Shown here in pieces: positions 21,534 to 33,190 of a stretch of DNA of 64,000 bases (its first letter is position 1; each line of letters starts with the position of its first letter). This DNA is from Plasmodium malariae (Eukaryota > Apicomplexa > Aconoidasida > Haemosporida > Plasmodiidae). The position numbers and the translations under genes were made by a program. The notes beneath the pieces were generated by a model. It made no database searches, was not told where the DNA came from, and was given only the letters and a program-made list of their open reading frames with translations. The DNA lies in NCBI RefSeq assembly GCF_900090045.1, contig NC_041787.1, positions 1,384,001 through 1,448,000 of the forward strand, in the 5' to 3' direction.

Positions 21534-23938
21534 TTACATCAATGAACAAATGTCTTTTGTGTACTTCATGTCTGTAATTAATATTTTTTCCAAATAATTC
21601 TTAAGAACACTCATTTGCGGTACATGCGATAACTTATTTATATATTTTTTAACCTCGTCTTCTTCCTTATTATTTAATATATTATAATTTATGGAACCAT
21701 AAATATTTCTTAGCATTACATTTGCCGGCACTGCGCTGTGATTAATTTTGTCAATTTCTTTTAAGCAAGCCAAACACAACTCCTTGTAATATTCACACTG
21801 AAAAAAAAAAAAAAGTAATAAAATATGAACGCTTCATAAGAAAAATGCAAACATGCAAATTTTCACACGTGTAAGCAGAAATTCACATGAATGGTTCATA
21901 AGAAAAACGCAAACATGCAAATTTTCACACACATTTGTATATATTCACATGAACGGTTCATAAAAAAAATACAAATATGCAAAAATTTGCACACGCCATA
22001 TATGAATTTCTGTGAACGGCTGATATGGACGAAAAAAATGCACTTTTTCTCTTCGTTTGATTTAAGTAGATTACCAAGTCGACCAATATTTTTATTTGCT
22101 CCTTTGTGTTCATATTTTGGTTAATAAGAGCACATCTTTCTTCTTTTGTGTTAAAAATTTTTAATGAACAGATATCATTTAAAAAGGGGGAATCTTCCTT
22201 TGGTAAAAAGGTTGGTTTTGTTATTATTTCTTGTACAGATGGTTTATTTACAGTTTCTTCATCTTTTTCATTTTCTCTAGAATTATTATTCGGTTTCATT
22301 TCCTTATTTGTTTGTGGCCTTATTTCTGTTCTACATATGGGACAAGTCTGTTGTTGTATAAACCAAGATTTTAAACAGTCAACATGAAATATATGTGAGC
22401 ATGTCAATTTTTTTGATCCTTGTTTTAAATCATCTCTACATATTATACAAGTACCGACTTCTTTTATTTCTTCTTCAGTAGCATCAATAAATTTGGTTTC
22501 AATATTTTTCGTCAATTCTCGATATCTTTGAAAAGATTTAAATCTAGATATTAATGTTTTTACAACATGTATAATGTCAGCAGTCATATGTAATGGCAGG
22601 TTACTGAAATTATTTAAAATAAAAACCAAAATAAAAACTAAAAATATAATCAAACTCATAATATCATGCAAAATGTCCAAAAAAAACAAAATGGTAGCTT
22701 TAGAAGATAATCCATTGGGGGCCCTTAAATCAATTATATTAACAAAAAATTTAAATATAGATATTTGGCAGGATTCAAAAATACTTAAACTTTCGAAAAA
22801 TAACCATAGATACATAGTTGAATTTCTTAATGAATATTTATAAAAATAAGTAAACATTGTTAAGTTAGCTACTGAAAGCAGACACATGAAAATGAACAGC
22901 TTGACTAATACTCTTGTTCTCGGTACACCTAACTCGAATATCTAAATGAAAAAGGGAAATGCGTGAATGTGCAAAGCAAACGATATCGAGGGTTAAAAAG
23001 TGGGCATATAATACAGTGGATGGGAGGGGGGGATGAAAGAACGTACACATTTGCACGTGTCTATGTATGTCTGCGTCTATGTATGTATGCGTCTATGTAT
23101 GTATGCGTCTACTTATATATTTGTCTACGTATACCAAGTTTATACACATACACACACAGCACAAACGGAATGCATAATTACGTGTGAAACTCTTGAGTAC
23201 AGGACCAAATGGTAAGCCTTAAGAATAACAATAATCGATAAATATTTAATTAAAATAATGGAAGATACTTCTTTTCCATTTATCGTAGGTTTGGATAAGA
23301 CCAAAAATAAGATTGTGTCCATTATAAAAGCCCTTGCATTGTCTATCAGTTGTTCTACTTCTAAATATCTTAATTCGCCGATAAAAATGTTTAGCAGTAA
23401 CTTACATAATATTATAAATATCATAAGGAAGAAATTATATATTATCTTGAAAAAAAGGGAAAAGAAAAGGGTAAGATAGGGTGGGATGGGATATAATTAT
23501 GCAGGATGGGATAGAACAGGAGCGTATAGCAAAGATTAGCACATGAACATTACGCAGTATACAAACGTATCGTTTGTAGGGTAAACACTACGGAAGTTAT
23601 GTACATATCGGGGGGTGGTGGTAGAGAAACAGCACATGATAAGGGGTTAATATGAAATAACTATTGAAGATTCATTAATATGGCGCATCTCTTAACATCT
23701 CCTTAACATATACGTATATATATGTGTATGTATATATATATATATATATGTATGTATGTACATATATTATTTTAATATATATATGCCTCTGCTTCTTTCT
23801 TACTGTTCTTGGGAATTTTTCCGTTGATAAATACACAACTGCCGAGTAAAATTCGCTGTATTTCATAAAAGAATACATTAAAATAAAGGCTAACCCTATA
23901 TGACTTAAAAAAATGTACAATCTCATATTTACTTCCAT
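21534..23938 (-). CDS. HRD1: ER membrane E3 ubiquitin ligase HRD1 (synoviolin), four exons
   Basis: Exons on the minus strand: 23938-23804, 23445-23182, 22941-22075 and 21797-21534, all joined in phase 0 with GT..AG introns (for example GTAAGA after ..KFPRT and TTTTTCAAG before IIYNF). The spliced protein is about 509 residues; MRLY (ATG 23926) is an alternative start closer to other HRD1 proteins. Exons 1 to 3 give several hydrophobic helices, including FIGELRYLEVEQLIDNA, which matches the HRD1 signature FFGQLRAAEMEHLIERS. Exon 3 has a complete RING-H2 finger (CIICRDD..CSHIFHVDCLKSW..CPICR). HRD1 retrotranslocates and ubiquitinates misfolded ER proteins (ERAD). The long mammalian Pro-rich tail is replaced by a short charged region and an exon-4 helix. 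The intron before exon 4 carries a 66-bp tandem repeat. Confidence 0.92.
21831..22030. repeat. About 66-bp tandem repeat inside the last HRD1 intron
   Basis: Three degenerate copies of a unit containing TTCATAAGAAAAATGCAAAC and then ATGCAAATTTTCACAC. It occupies most of the intron between HRD1 exons 3 and 4 (21798-22074). Confidence 0.75.
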
Positions 23939-25140
23939 TTTTACCTTTTCTTTTCTTTTAGCCTGTTATTTTTACAAAAATTGAAGTATTCTTTTATCAT
24001 TCATGAAGAAATTATTGAAAAGAAAGAAAAAGCATAAAAAATAAAATAAAATGGGAAGAAAAATGAGAAGTAACATGGAAAAAACATGGAACAAAAATGG
24101 CAGAAAATGGATGAAAAAAAACAAAAATGATGGAGGAAAAATAACAAGAATAATGGAAGAAAAATGAAAGAAAAGGAAGAAGAATAGTGGGGAAAAAAAA
24201 AATGCAATTATCTTTTCCTCCACGCACATAAATACGCGATAAATTATTTGTATATACTATTTATAATACACTACATATTATATATAATATATAATACATA
24301 CTATATATAATAATACATATTATATAAAATACATATATATATATATATATATAATGTATACATTATTTAATCGCAATTATGTACACCTTTTTTTTTTTTT
24401 TTTTTATTATTCTTCCGTATTGAAATATAACAATCATAAAAAATTCGATTGAAAAAAAAAAAAAAAAAAAAAAATAGATGGTGGGATATAAAAAATATGA
24501 TTATATCAAAATTAATAAAAATATAAACGTACTAATTCTAAGTTAAAATTTTTCTTGGCACAAATTTCGAACTGTTTAGTAAATTTTTTTAAGTACTTAA
24601 TGGAAAATGTAGAATAAATGTGAACGACAAAAAAAAAAAATAAAAAAAACAATCAAATGAATAAATAAATAAACGAAAAGGCGAATAAACCGAGTAGGCG
24701 AATGGGCGAACAAACGAATGAATAAATAAATAAATTATGCATTATACCGTTTAAATGTATACAACATATATATATGTCGCATTTATGAAGAAATATTTTT
24801 TATATGCCACATGCATTTCCGATTGTTGAAAACTTATTTTGAGAAAAAATTTACAACGTAAAAGCAGCAATAACTTTGTTAAGGCTTCGCAGTTTTGCTG
24901 CTTCATTTTGCTGCTTCATTTTGCTGCTTCGTTTTGCTGCTTCGTTTTGCGTCTCTTCACAGTTTAATGGTATTTCGTTTTACTGTTCGTCGTTTTATTC
25001 ATTTTCATTTCTTTTTATTTTTATTCCTTTCCTTTCATTTTTAAAACTCACGCCATTTTTTCAGCAGTAATAGTTAATAAAAAAAATACGACACTACGAA
25101 CGTATAAGATGCCCCTTTTTATATTTCTCGTTAATTCAAT
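23939..25140. other. Upstream region of HRD1, low complexity
   Basis: Contains a purine-rich stretch with GAAAAAAATGG-type near-repeats at about 24000-24200, AT microsatellites at 24240-24360, T and A runs at about 24388-24406 and 24452-24474, an AATAAATAAACGAA-type repeat near 24655-24735, and CTGCTTCATTTTG repeats at about 24895-24950. No gene seen. Confidence 0.5.
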
Positions 25141-25538
25141 TTACATTTTTTTTTTATTTCCTTTTAAATCTTCTTTACAAGTATCAATTGTGTGGACTGA
25201 AATATTTTGATTTTATAAATTTATAAATTCGCTACAATAATAAAAAAGGGATCTTTCAAAAAGTAATGAGCATTTACATGTGTGCTCCTGTATCTTAAAT
25301 TTTAAAATGCCCTTATTAGTGAAATTTCTTTTTTTTTCCAAAAAAAAAAAAAAAAACCATTGTGATATTTGAGTGATTTTTTACCTGAACTGTGCATGTT
25401 GTAACTATGGCACTTGATATAATGGTATTTCCTAACTATTTTAATTTTTAGTGTTTTCAACAAAACCGCAAATGATTGAAATAATATTTGTATTTGATGT
25501 GGTACATATAAACTTCTTTGCATAAATAAGTTTACCAT
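25141..25538 (-). CDS. Possible two-exon small protein (69 residues)
   Basis: Exon 1 runs from ATG 25538 to 25385 and ends at a consensus donor (TTCAG|GTAAAA, phase 1). Exon 2 begins at 25196 after a good acceptor (AATATTTCAG) and ends with TAA at 25141, in matching phase. The product begins MVNLFMQRSLYVPHQIQILF, continues with a basic helix-like region (LLKTLKIKIVRKYHYIKCH) and ends with an Asp/Lys-rich tail. I do not recognise the family. The short basic N-terminal helix would suit a small organellar or ribosomal protein, but that is a guess. The intron is AT-rich and about 190 bp, like others in the window. The open frame also continues upstream of the ATG, so the start is uncertain. Confidence 0.38.
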
Positions 25539-26268
25539 ATGTGTGTTGTCAATATAAAAAGTATTTTGTCGAGCCTTTTGCAGGTTATACGTATATATGA
25601 ACATACATGTGTTACACATGTACGTATATGCGTATATTAAATTATTATGGAACGACTCGTTATAATATTATGATATCATTATATATTATATGCATTTTCC
25701 GATACGCGGCTAATGTAAAATATAAAAAAAAAAAAAAAAAAAGCTCGACTGCATAAATGTAAAGCTAAAGCAGCAACGTTTGTGGGCCTTTATAGGAGTG
25801 AAAAAAAAAAAAAATAAAACGAAATAAAATAAGAGGACGCAAAATGATATAATTTCACGTGCAGGGCTGTCAACAGTTAAATATAACTAAAAATATGCAC
25901 AGTTCATGCAATTATTTTTTATACAAATGAAACTTTTGCCAAGTGGAAAGGATAACTGAGTATTATAACATGTAAGCATGTATATGTGTGTGCATATTTG
26001 GAAAAAACATGTAAACTTTTCCAAAAAAGTAGGTCAAATGGAGCACCGTGAAGCTCAGTTATATGTTGTTATATGTTTATGTTGTACAACCGTTTTAGCT
26101 TTACTTCCATTTCGGTGCACTTTAAATACTTTGAACAAAATAACTACTCGAAGAAGCACACAGGACGGGATCTGACGACGTGAAGAAAGCATGAATTGTG
26201 TATATAATTATATTCCCGGTATGTATGTGTGTGTAATTGTATAAGTTTTTACGCTTATCCCTGCGCAG
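25539..26268. other. Intergenic region, no gene seen
   Basis: AT-rich, with A runs near 25723-25742 and 25802-25815. An open stretch near 25978-26175 (+) was considered and rejected. Confidence 0.5.
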
Positions 26269-29200
26269 TTAGACGGTCGGGAAATGAATCCCCCGCAGAA
26301 AATCTCGCGAGTTATTTTTTATATAAAACAATAAAACGTTAAAATTGTTAAGAGCGAGGGAGTAATTTGTATCATCAGTCATATTCTTTTCTTGACAATT
26401 TTCCTGGTTACCCATCTGCGTATTTATAACAAAGGACGGGTTGAACGTAATGAAAATATTGGGTGTCCATGATTTATGAATACTCGCATATCTATTTGAA
26501 AATACGTTGTTTAATTTTCGTTTAATTTTTTTCCGAAAATTATGAACATTTAAAATTTCATTAAAACATAAGGGATTATATAATATTGTTATTTCAGATG
26601 AAAATTTAGTCTCTAAATTTTTTATAAAATTATAAAAATGAGTTTTATATATATGCACCAATTCACATCTTTTCAAATTGCATACAATATTTGATGGTGT
26701 TTCATTCTTATTCGTTATATTATCTAAATAGTCTAAGTCATATTCCTCATCTATTTTGTATAGTTCCTCATCTATGCTTCTGCCAGTATTATCATTCTTT
26801 TCTTCTACTCGTTCATCTCCTTCTCCTACTTGTCCTTTTACACCATCTTTATGTTCGTCCTTTGCTTCATCCTTCTGTTGTTGTTCATTTGTATCCTTCT
26901 TTTCTTGCGTTTTTCTGTTGCTTTTGTTTTTATCTGTACAAGAAGGTACACTCCGGTTGTTCTCAACAGATGTCTTTCGGCTATCATTAACCTGTACCTT
27001 TCTTTTTTTGCTATTCGTTTCCGCCATTTTCATCTTTTTCTTGAAAATTCTAAGCGCAGTAGTAGCTTTATGAATATCCAAAATGATATCATAATTTCTT
27101 TTATCTATTAAGAATAAGGACATCCAGTTATCCCTCTCAAAATTATTGTGTAAATTTTTTATCATTTGCAAAGAATTGTTTGCAAAATTTATTATCAAAT
27201 CGAATAGCTGATGAGGCAAGGAAATTAAAGTACAATGTGGGTCATATACTGAACATATCCAGAATTTTTTTTTTTCCTCTTTTTTTTTTTTTCTTTCCAC
27301 AAATGAACTAGTCAACTTGGTTTTATGCTCCTCACTTAAGGAGTTATCATAATCTACTATCAGTGGTCTAGTCTCCCATTCATAGTTAATAAGAAATTTT
27401 AAAAATTTTATAAGAATAATTTTTGACGAAAAGGAAAAGCTGTCCATATACACGTCTTCCTCCATTTCTATTTTTTTCAGTTTAAACATGGGTGATAGAC
27501 CGTTAGTTCTCTTTTTCCCCCTCGCTGCGTGAGCATTACCATAGTCATAATTGCCACTGCCATTTCCACTACTTAAACCTGTTGGACCATCTTTGACCCT
27601 GTTGGACCGCTTTTTTTGTTCCTCTCTACTTTCAAAGAATTCATTAAAGTCGGTGGTTTCGTCCTTGTATTCATCCGCGCTAATTCCAACATTTTCCTTT
27701 TCCTTTTTGGTGAACTTGGCAAAATTTTCTTCCCCCGTTTCGTTAAAACTATGCATATCATTGGCTGTTACAATATTGGTTCTTTGCATTTCCACCCTCT
27801 TAACTAAATAATTGTAATACATTTTGCTTTCTTCCTGTTGTTCCTGTTCCATCATGCGTAAATATCCATAATGCACCAGAAATTTTCTAAGTCCCTCATT
27901 ACCAATGGGCATATGATTATGAACAAAGAATTTATTCATCATGTTGTGCTTTCTAAATTCTTCTGTATATATATAAAACAAAATATGTTCAACTAACTCG
28001 TCATAACAGGAAATACCTTTAGAGGCAAACCATAATTTACATATTTTTATAGACATATGGAATGATGAAAATTTAGTCGCATAATAATAAATAAAAGAAG
28101 ACATCATAGGTTTGTATATATAATTTTTAATTTTTTCTATATTTTCAACGTGTTCAATTTTCATATCATCTAAGTTTGTTATTTGTATTAAATTTTTTTC
28201 AATTATTTTACTTATAAATATATGCAATCTGAAGACTGTTAATTTACAGAACACATCAATACAAAAATTTCTTTGCTCTATTTTTACAAATGATTTGCTC
28301 TCTGTTTGGAGCTTACTCTTTATAATTCCTTTTGCTATTTCATAATTTTTAAAAAATAAATGTGCATTTTTATAAATATTATTCGAAAATTTTATATCAA
28401 CCACAACATCTATCATTTTGGTATAATTTTTCTTATATCCTATATCTGTCATTTTTAATAAATTTTCTGAACTATTCATGTTACATATAGAAAATAATTT
28501 CTCATTAATGTTATATAGGATACCCTTAATTTCATTATAATATTCTAATATAGCTTCGTAATAGTTAAAATGTATATCTTTCACTAATAATGGATTAGAA
28601 AAGTACACATAAAAAGATTTATTTTTTATTCTTTTTCCACAATACAAGAAATTGTCATTTGTCTTTATATATTTTATTTTTTCATATAATGTTTTTTTCA
28701 AATCACTTGATTCCCTATATTTCATTGTTTTTAAAATGTACTGAATTACCTGAACGTGTACAGATTTTGTTCTGTTCTCATATAACTCACTAAATAGTGC
28801 ATCAAACACGAAATTTCCCATATCTTCTTCAGCTTTTTTCTTATTATAACTCTGTTTCGTTAGTTCACTGCTATTCCAATTGCAAAAATTATCATCATGG
28901 TAGATCCTTCCACTATTTCCTGTGTAACTTCCGTTGGAGGACGTGGTGCTACCGCTCTCACTGTTCGCACGACAGCTTCTATACTTTTTATTTTCATTAT
29001 TTTGCTCACTCAGTGCATCGGAACCATCCTCCTGTGGTTTTTTCTTTTTGCCCATTTCTCCGCTATTTAAGCTACATTTTTCCGCCTTTCGTTTTTTCCT
29101 TTCCTGTTCATGCTCAAGCGTATCCTCCTGCTTATCATCTTGTTTGGCATTCTGCTTATCACCTTGTTTGGCATTCTGCTTATCACCTTGTTTGGCATTC

Positions 29201-31836
29201 TGCTTATCACCTTGTTTGGCATTCTGCTTATCACCTTGTTTGGCATTCTGCTTATCATCTTGTTTATCGTCCTGTTTGTCATCCTGTTTTTCATTCTGCT
29301 TATCATCCTGCTTATCATCCTGCTTATCATCCTGCTTATCATCCTGCTTATCATCCTGTTTATCGTCCTGTTTATCGTCCTGTTTATCGTCCTGTTTATC
29401 GTCGTGTTCCATCTCACCTTTATTTGCATTCTCATTATCATCACCACTGTCACTACCACTTTCGCTACCACGCGCACGCTCAAAGTCATGTTCGTATTTT
29501 TCTTTTTTTTTTCTTTTTTTTCCTTTTTTCATCAAAATCATTTTTGCTGGTTTTTTCCACATGAGTACTTCAAAAATGGTGTTATTTTCGAATCTCCTAA
29601 TTTTTACCTTGTCTGTCCAGAATTTTTTAAAATTCGACGTTCTTCCAGGGTTGTACAGAACTTTCGATACGTCCATATATCTTATCGTGTTATTCGTGTT
29701 TATAAAAAAGGAAACACCGAGTAAAACTCTTTTTGTCAGAACACGTTTGCTCACTGGCTCGGCTTCTTCATCTTCCACTTTATCGCTATTTTTTTTTCTT
29801 CCCTCGTCTGGGTCTTCCCCTTTATCTTTTTCCCCTTTCATTTGTTTTCTCTTCTTGTTGAAGAGAATATCTTGAAAAATTGTTAAAATGGGGGAATCAT
29901 CAATTATACTTTCACCGTGTGTACGTGCATCACCAGTGGCGGACCCAATGCAAAATCCAGTGGTACTACCTTTTTCGTAAAAATCAAAGGAAACCAAACG
30001 AAACGTTAGCTCCTCAACCCTGTCTGATAATGCTTTTATTAATTTTTTTTTTAAACAGCCAATTTGTTCATTATAATTAGAAATATTATTATTAACAAGT
30101 AAGGGAAAAAATATTTCTTCTTCATAATTAAGGGGAAAACAATCACTGTTGGAGGCAAAAAGTTCATAAAAATCGCTACACTTTAGATAGTACTCGGCTT
30201 TTTTCGCTTCTTCTATTAATTCCATAAGGGAATGTGAGCTGTTTTGAAAAATTTCGTACGTGGAATTTATTAAAAAAATGTGTGTCCCTTCGTTTTGTTG
30301 TGTTCGTTGTTCGCTGTGTTGTTCCTTCTGTTGTTCCTTTTGTTTTCCACTATCCTGTTCTCCTTGTTCTTTACTTTTTTCCCTTTTTTGCTCCTTCTTC
30401 TGTTCCCTCTTCTGTTCTTGTTGTTTCTCTTCTTGTTGCTGCTCTTTAGATCGTTGTGATGATCTTCGCCTGCACTGTTCAGAAGTTTTGTATACCCCAT
30501 TTTGATACTCATAAAAATGTTCGCACAAATTCATAGAACTGATAAAATTAATAGTTTTTTTAAAAATTTCAAAAAACTCGCAATTTTCTAATTTATAAGT
30601 AAAGCAAACAAAACTGCATAACAGTCCAAGTATAAACGAACTAACGTCGGAATAGTAAAAGAAATTTGAAAATTTGTATTTCTCATGATATTTAAATTTT
30701 ACGTTATTATTTTCATCATATGTGGAAAATGTATATAACAACTTTTTATTCCTGCACCATAATTTTAAAAGTTTAACGGCCTTTTTATATCCCTCAAATT
30801 GTTTACTCGTTCTTTTTATTAACTCATCACACTCAAGGATATGGCACTCTGTTATAAGAAATTTCTTCAGCATCATTCGTTTTGTGCACATAAAGTCTAC
30901 TTTTCTTTTAATACTCCCCTCGTCCATGTTGTTCCTGTGTCTGTTGTTGCTTGAGTTCTTGTTGTTCTTCTTTTTGCTCTTCTTCTTCTTCCTCTTCTCG
31001 TCGTCCCCCTTTTTTGAGCCCTTCTTTTCGCTCATTACATGTGTTATTGCACCTTTGTTTCCCATACTTTTGCTACTACCGTTTTCGATAGGGCTATCTT
31101 TATCATCAAACTCCTTTTCATTAGGAATATACTCACATTTGGCGTAGTATTTGTTGTATACATACAAAAAGCTAGAAGAAACTTTCCTCGAAGGGTACAA
31201 TAACACATTGATGCTTCCAACGTACTTTTTCTGTTTGTTAATGGTAAACACTAAAATAGATTTACACCTATTTGTCCAAGTGTTTATGCTTATACAAATG
31301 TCCAGATCATACGAAATGTTTGATTTCCTGATCTCGTTCATAAAATCTTTTTTATAAAATAAGTATTTCATTAAATTTATGTACATATTATGGTATATGT
31401 GAAAATTTCTATATTTACATTTTTTCCCCATCTTTGTATTTAAATCATACTCAATACCTAAGTCGATATTTACACAATTATTTAGATACATATTATTTTT
31501 AAAACTACCAATTATTTTACTATTTTTTAATGTTATACTTTTTGCATACATATCTTTAAAATTATTTTTTTCATTATGTATATGATCATGTAAATCATCC
31601 TCTAAACTTTTTATAAATTTTATTATTACATTCTTAATTTGAATTAACAGGTCTAAATTGGTTAAATTCTTTCTATAATATTGTAGTCCTCTCAATATAT
31701 CACATAAATCCCCTCTATCGGAGTTATAAAAATTATTTCCATCATTCAAAATGTATTTTATTTTTTCATCATCTTTATTTCCACTGACTCCTTTCTGCAA
31801 TTCAAAGAAAGCTTCTTTCCTTTGATGAGAATTCAT
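26269..31836 (-). CDS. UTP22: UTP22/NOL6 (Nrap) U3 snoRNP protein
   Basis: 1,855 codons without an intron, from ATG 31836 (the frame stays open upstream only through a poly-lysine run with no ATG). The Nrap/NOL6 pattern is recognisable: an N-terminal nucleotidyltransferase-like region (NCVNIDLGIEYDL, then SYDLDICISIN), a helix YKKAVKLLKLWCRNKK at about residues 350-368, the second helical domain with FSSFHMSIKICKLWFASKG and an EHILFYIY helix, and a C-terminal block with LYNPLCFNEILN. Yeast Utp22 is a component of the 90S pre-ribosome (UtpC) needed for 18S rRNA processing in the nucleolus. Very long charged inserts enlarge it, including a Lys/Gln/Arg-rich block near residue 480-530 and an Asp-Asp-Lys-Gln tetrapeptide array near 29127-29405. 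Sequence similarity is modest but consistent along the length. Confidence 0.72.
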   Translation of the reverse strand: MNSHQRKEAFFELQKGVSGNKDDEKIKYILNDGNNFYNSDRGDLCDILRGLQYYRKNLTNLDLLIQIKNVIIKFIKSLEDDLHDHIHNEKNNFKDMYAKSITLKNSKIIGSFKNNMYLNNCVNIDLGIEYDLNTKMGKKCKYRNFHIYHNMYINLMKYLFYKKDFMNEIRKSNISYDLDICISINTWTNRCKSILVFTINKQKKYVGSINVLLYPSRKVSSSFLYVYNKYYAKCEYIPNEKEFDDKDSPIENGSSKSMGNKGAITHVMSEKKGSKKGDDEKRKKKKSKKKNNKNSSNNRHRNNMDEGSIKRKVDFMCTKRMMLKKFLITECHILECDELIKRTSKQFEGYKKAVKLLKLWCRNKKLLYTFSTYDENNNVKFKYHEKYKFSNFFYYSDVSSFILGLLCSFVCFTYKLENCEFFEIFKKTINFISSMNLCEHFYEYQNGVYKTSEQCRRRSSQRSKEQQQEEKQQEQKREQKKEQKREKSKEQGEQDSGKQKEQQKEQHSEQRTQQNEGTHIFLINSTYEIFQNSSHSLMELIEEAKKAEYYLKCSDFYELFASNSDCFPLNYEEEIFFPLLVNNNISNYNEQIGCLKKKLIKALSDRVEELTFRLVSFDFYEKGSTTGFCIGSATGDARTHGESIIDDSPILTIFQDILFNKKRKQMKGEKDKGEDPDEGRKKNSDKVEDEEAEPVSKRVLTKRVLLGVSFFINTNNTIRYMDVSKVLYNPGRTSNFKKFWTDKVKIRRFENNTIFEVLMWKKPAKMILMKKGKKRKKKEKYEHDFERARGSESGSDSGDDNENANKGEMEHDDKQDDKQDDKQDDKQDDKQDDKQDDKQDDKQDDKQNEKQDDKQDDKQDDKQNAKQGDKQNAKQGDKQNAKQGDKQNAKQGDKQNAKQDDKQEDTLEHEQERKKRKAEKCSLNSGEMGKKKKPQEDGSDALSEQNNENKKYRSCRANSESGSTTSSNGSYTGNSGRIYHDDNFCNWNSSELTKQSYNKKKAEEDMGNFVFDALFSELYENRTKSVHVQVIQYILKTMKYRESSDLKKTLYEKIKYIKTNDNFLYCGKRIKNKSFYVYFSNPLLVKDIHFNYYEAILEYYNEIKGILYNINEKLFSICNMNSSENLLKMTDIGYKKNYTKMIDVVVDIKFSNNIYKNAHLFFKNYEIAKGIIKSKLQTESKSFVKIEQRNFCIDVFCKLTVFRLHIFISKIIEKNLIQITNLDDMKIEHVENIEKIKNYIYKPMMSSFIYYYATKFSSFHMSIKICKLWFASKGISCYDELVEHILFYIYTEEFRKHNMMNKFFVHNHMPIGNEGLRKFLVHYGYLRMMEQEQQEESKMYYNYLVKRVEMQRTNIVTANDMHSFNETGEENFAKFTKKEKENVGISADEYKDETTDFNEFFESREEQKKRSNRVKDGPTGLSSGNGSGNYDYGNAHAARGKKRTNGLSPMFKLKKIEMEEDVYMDSFSFSSKIILIKFLKFLINYEWETRPLIVDYDNSLSEEHKTKLTSSFVERKKKKEEKKKFWICSVYDPHCTLISLPHQLFDLIINFANNSLQMIKNLHNNFERDNWMSLFLIDKRNYDIILDIHKATTALRIFKKKMKMAETNSKKRKVQVNDSRKTSVENNRSVPSCTDKNKSNRKTQEKKDTNEQQQKDEAKDEHKDGVKGQVGEGDERVEEKNDNTGRSIDEELYKIDEEYDLDYLDNITNKNETPSNIVCNLKRCELVHIYKTHFYNFIKNLETKFSSEITILYNPLCFNEILNVHNFRKKIKRKLNNVFSNRYASIHKSWTPNIFITFNPSFVINTQMGNQENCQEKNMTDDTNYSLALNNFNVLLFYIKNNSRDFLRGIHFPTV
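29127..29405 (-). repeat. 12-bp coding repeat (DDKQ/NAKQGDKQ)
   Basis: About 23 tandem 12-bp units in UTP22 code for Asp-Asp-Lys-Gln. In the 3' half of the coding order a 24-bp higher-order unit (Asn-Ala-Lys-Gln-Gly-Asp-Lys-Gln) is repeated about five times, showing that a two-unit variant was amplified as a block. Confidence 0.92.
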
Positions 31837-33132
31837 TTTAATAATATTTTCTTCTAATACAAATTTTTTTTTTTTTTTTTTTTTTTTAAACAAACGTATT
31901 CCTGTGGGTTACGAAATTCCGAATGCACTTCCTTTGTTTTGTCGGTGTGCATTTAGTGAGCGTATGTAAGGGTATCTATACTTAAACTCTAATGACTAAA
32001 TTGTTTTTTGGCAACACCTGATCTCTTTTTTCCTCTGAAATTTTGGTTTAACTTTTGGACCGTTCACCTTGGTCGTATGTACAAGCATATGCATATATAT
32101 ACGTCAATGTATATAGGTATATGTTAATGTATATATGTACAAGCATATGCATATATATACGTCAATGTATATATGTACAAGCATATGCATATATATACGT
32201 CAATGTATATAGGTATATGCGTATATGTATAGATTACATATCACTCGCATGTAAATGACCAATCAGTATACTACTTTCGGTTATTCATAAAAACAGGCAT
32301 GCGATTTTCTTCCCGCTGCGCTTCAAACCTTTTGTATCAAACTAAAGTACGTACGTTCGTTCGTTTGCCCATATATTTTGCTTAACAACTTACTGAATAT
32401 TAACCTCGTTGCCCCTTAACGAAATGCATATATTTCTATGTTCTTTTTTATTTCACTATTTTTTACGTAGATATCCAAACTTCCTGCCCTTTCATGCTTA
32501 TGTACGTGTTATTATCACAAAGTATTTCTGATAGTGCAAATAGGTATATGTATATATATATCTATATATCTATATCTATATATATATATATAACATAAAA
32601 TGACTGTATTTTTCTTTTTTATTCCTCCTTTTCCTTATTTTTTTAAAGTCTCTTTTAATTTTGAGTTGTTCTCTTCCATATTATTTGTACTAATAACATG
32701 ATTCATGCAGTTCTCTCAGTTGAATTGTACTTTTTGCAGTTCTACTATTTTGTTTTTCTTTTATCAAACCATAAATAAAATGTTTATCTTTTTTTTTTGT
32801 AAAATATACCGTATCTTCTGACAGGGAAGAAAAAAAAAAAAAAGAAAAAAAAAAAAAGGAAAAAAAAAAAAAAACGGTCGTATTTATTTTTTTTCAAAAC
32901 TTCATGTTGTTACAAAAAATGAAGTGTTATAATTTCATATCTATCTTTTTTCAAATTTTTTTTTTTTTTTTATTCTATAATTTGTTAAAAGTGTACATAT
33001 TGACCTATCTATTACTAAAAGAATATTTTTCTTTTATTTATGTCATTTTTTTTTATGTTATTTAACGGGGTCCGTTTTTTTATATTTTTCTTAAGCCTGA
33101 CCAAATAAAAGCATATGACCACGTAAATAAAT

Positions 33133-33135
33133 ATA

Positions 33136-33187
<52 letters not shown>
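33133..33187. repeat. (TA)n dinucleotide tract
   Basis: About 25 TA units with a single interruption near the 5' end. Confidence 0.88.

Positions 33188-33190
<3 letters not shown>

Noticed and set aside
25978..26175. 65-codon plus-strand ORF near the UTP22 3' end
   Set aside because: Slightly higher complexity than the surroundings but no motif, splice partner or homology recognised.
28797..29875. Long plus-strand ORFs of 200-310 codons
   Set aside because: They are antisense to the UTP22 coding sequence and arise from its DDKQ and other repeats; composition (Leu/Ser/Cys repeats) is what reverse translation of those repeats gives.
31837..31893. Longer N-terminus for UTP22
   Set aside because: The frame is open upstream but gives only a poly-lysine run from a T tract and no ATG; the first ATG is at 31836.
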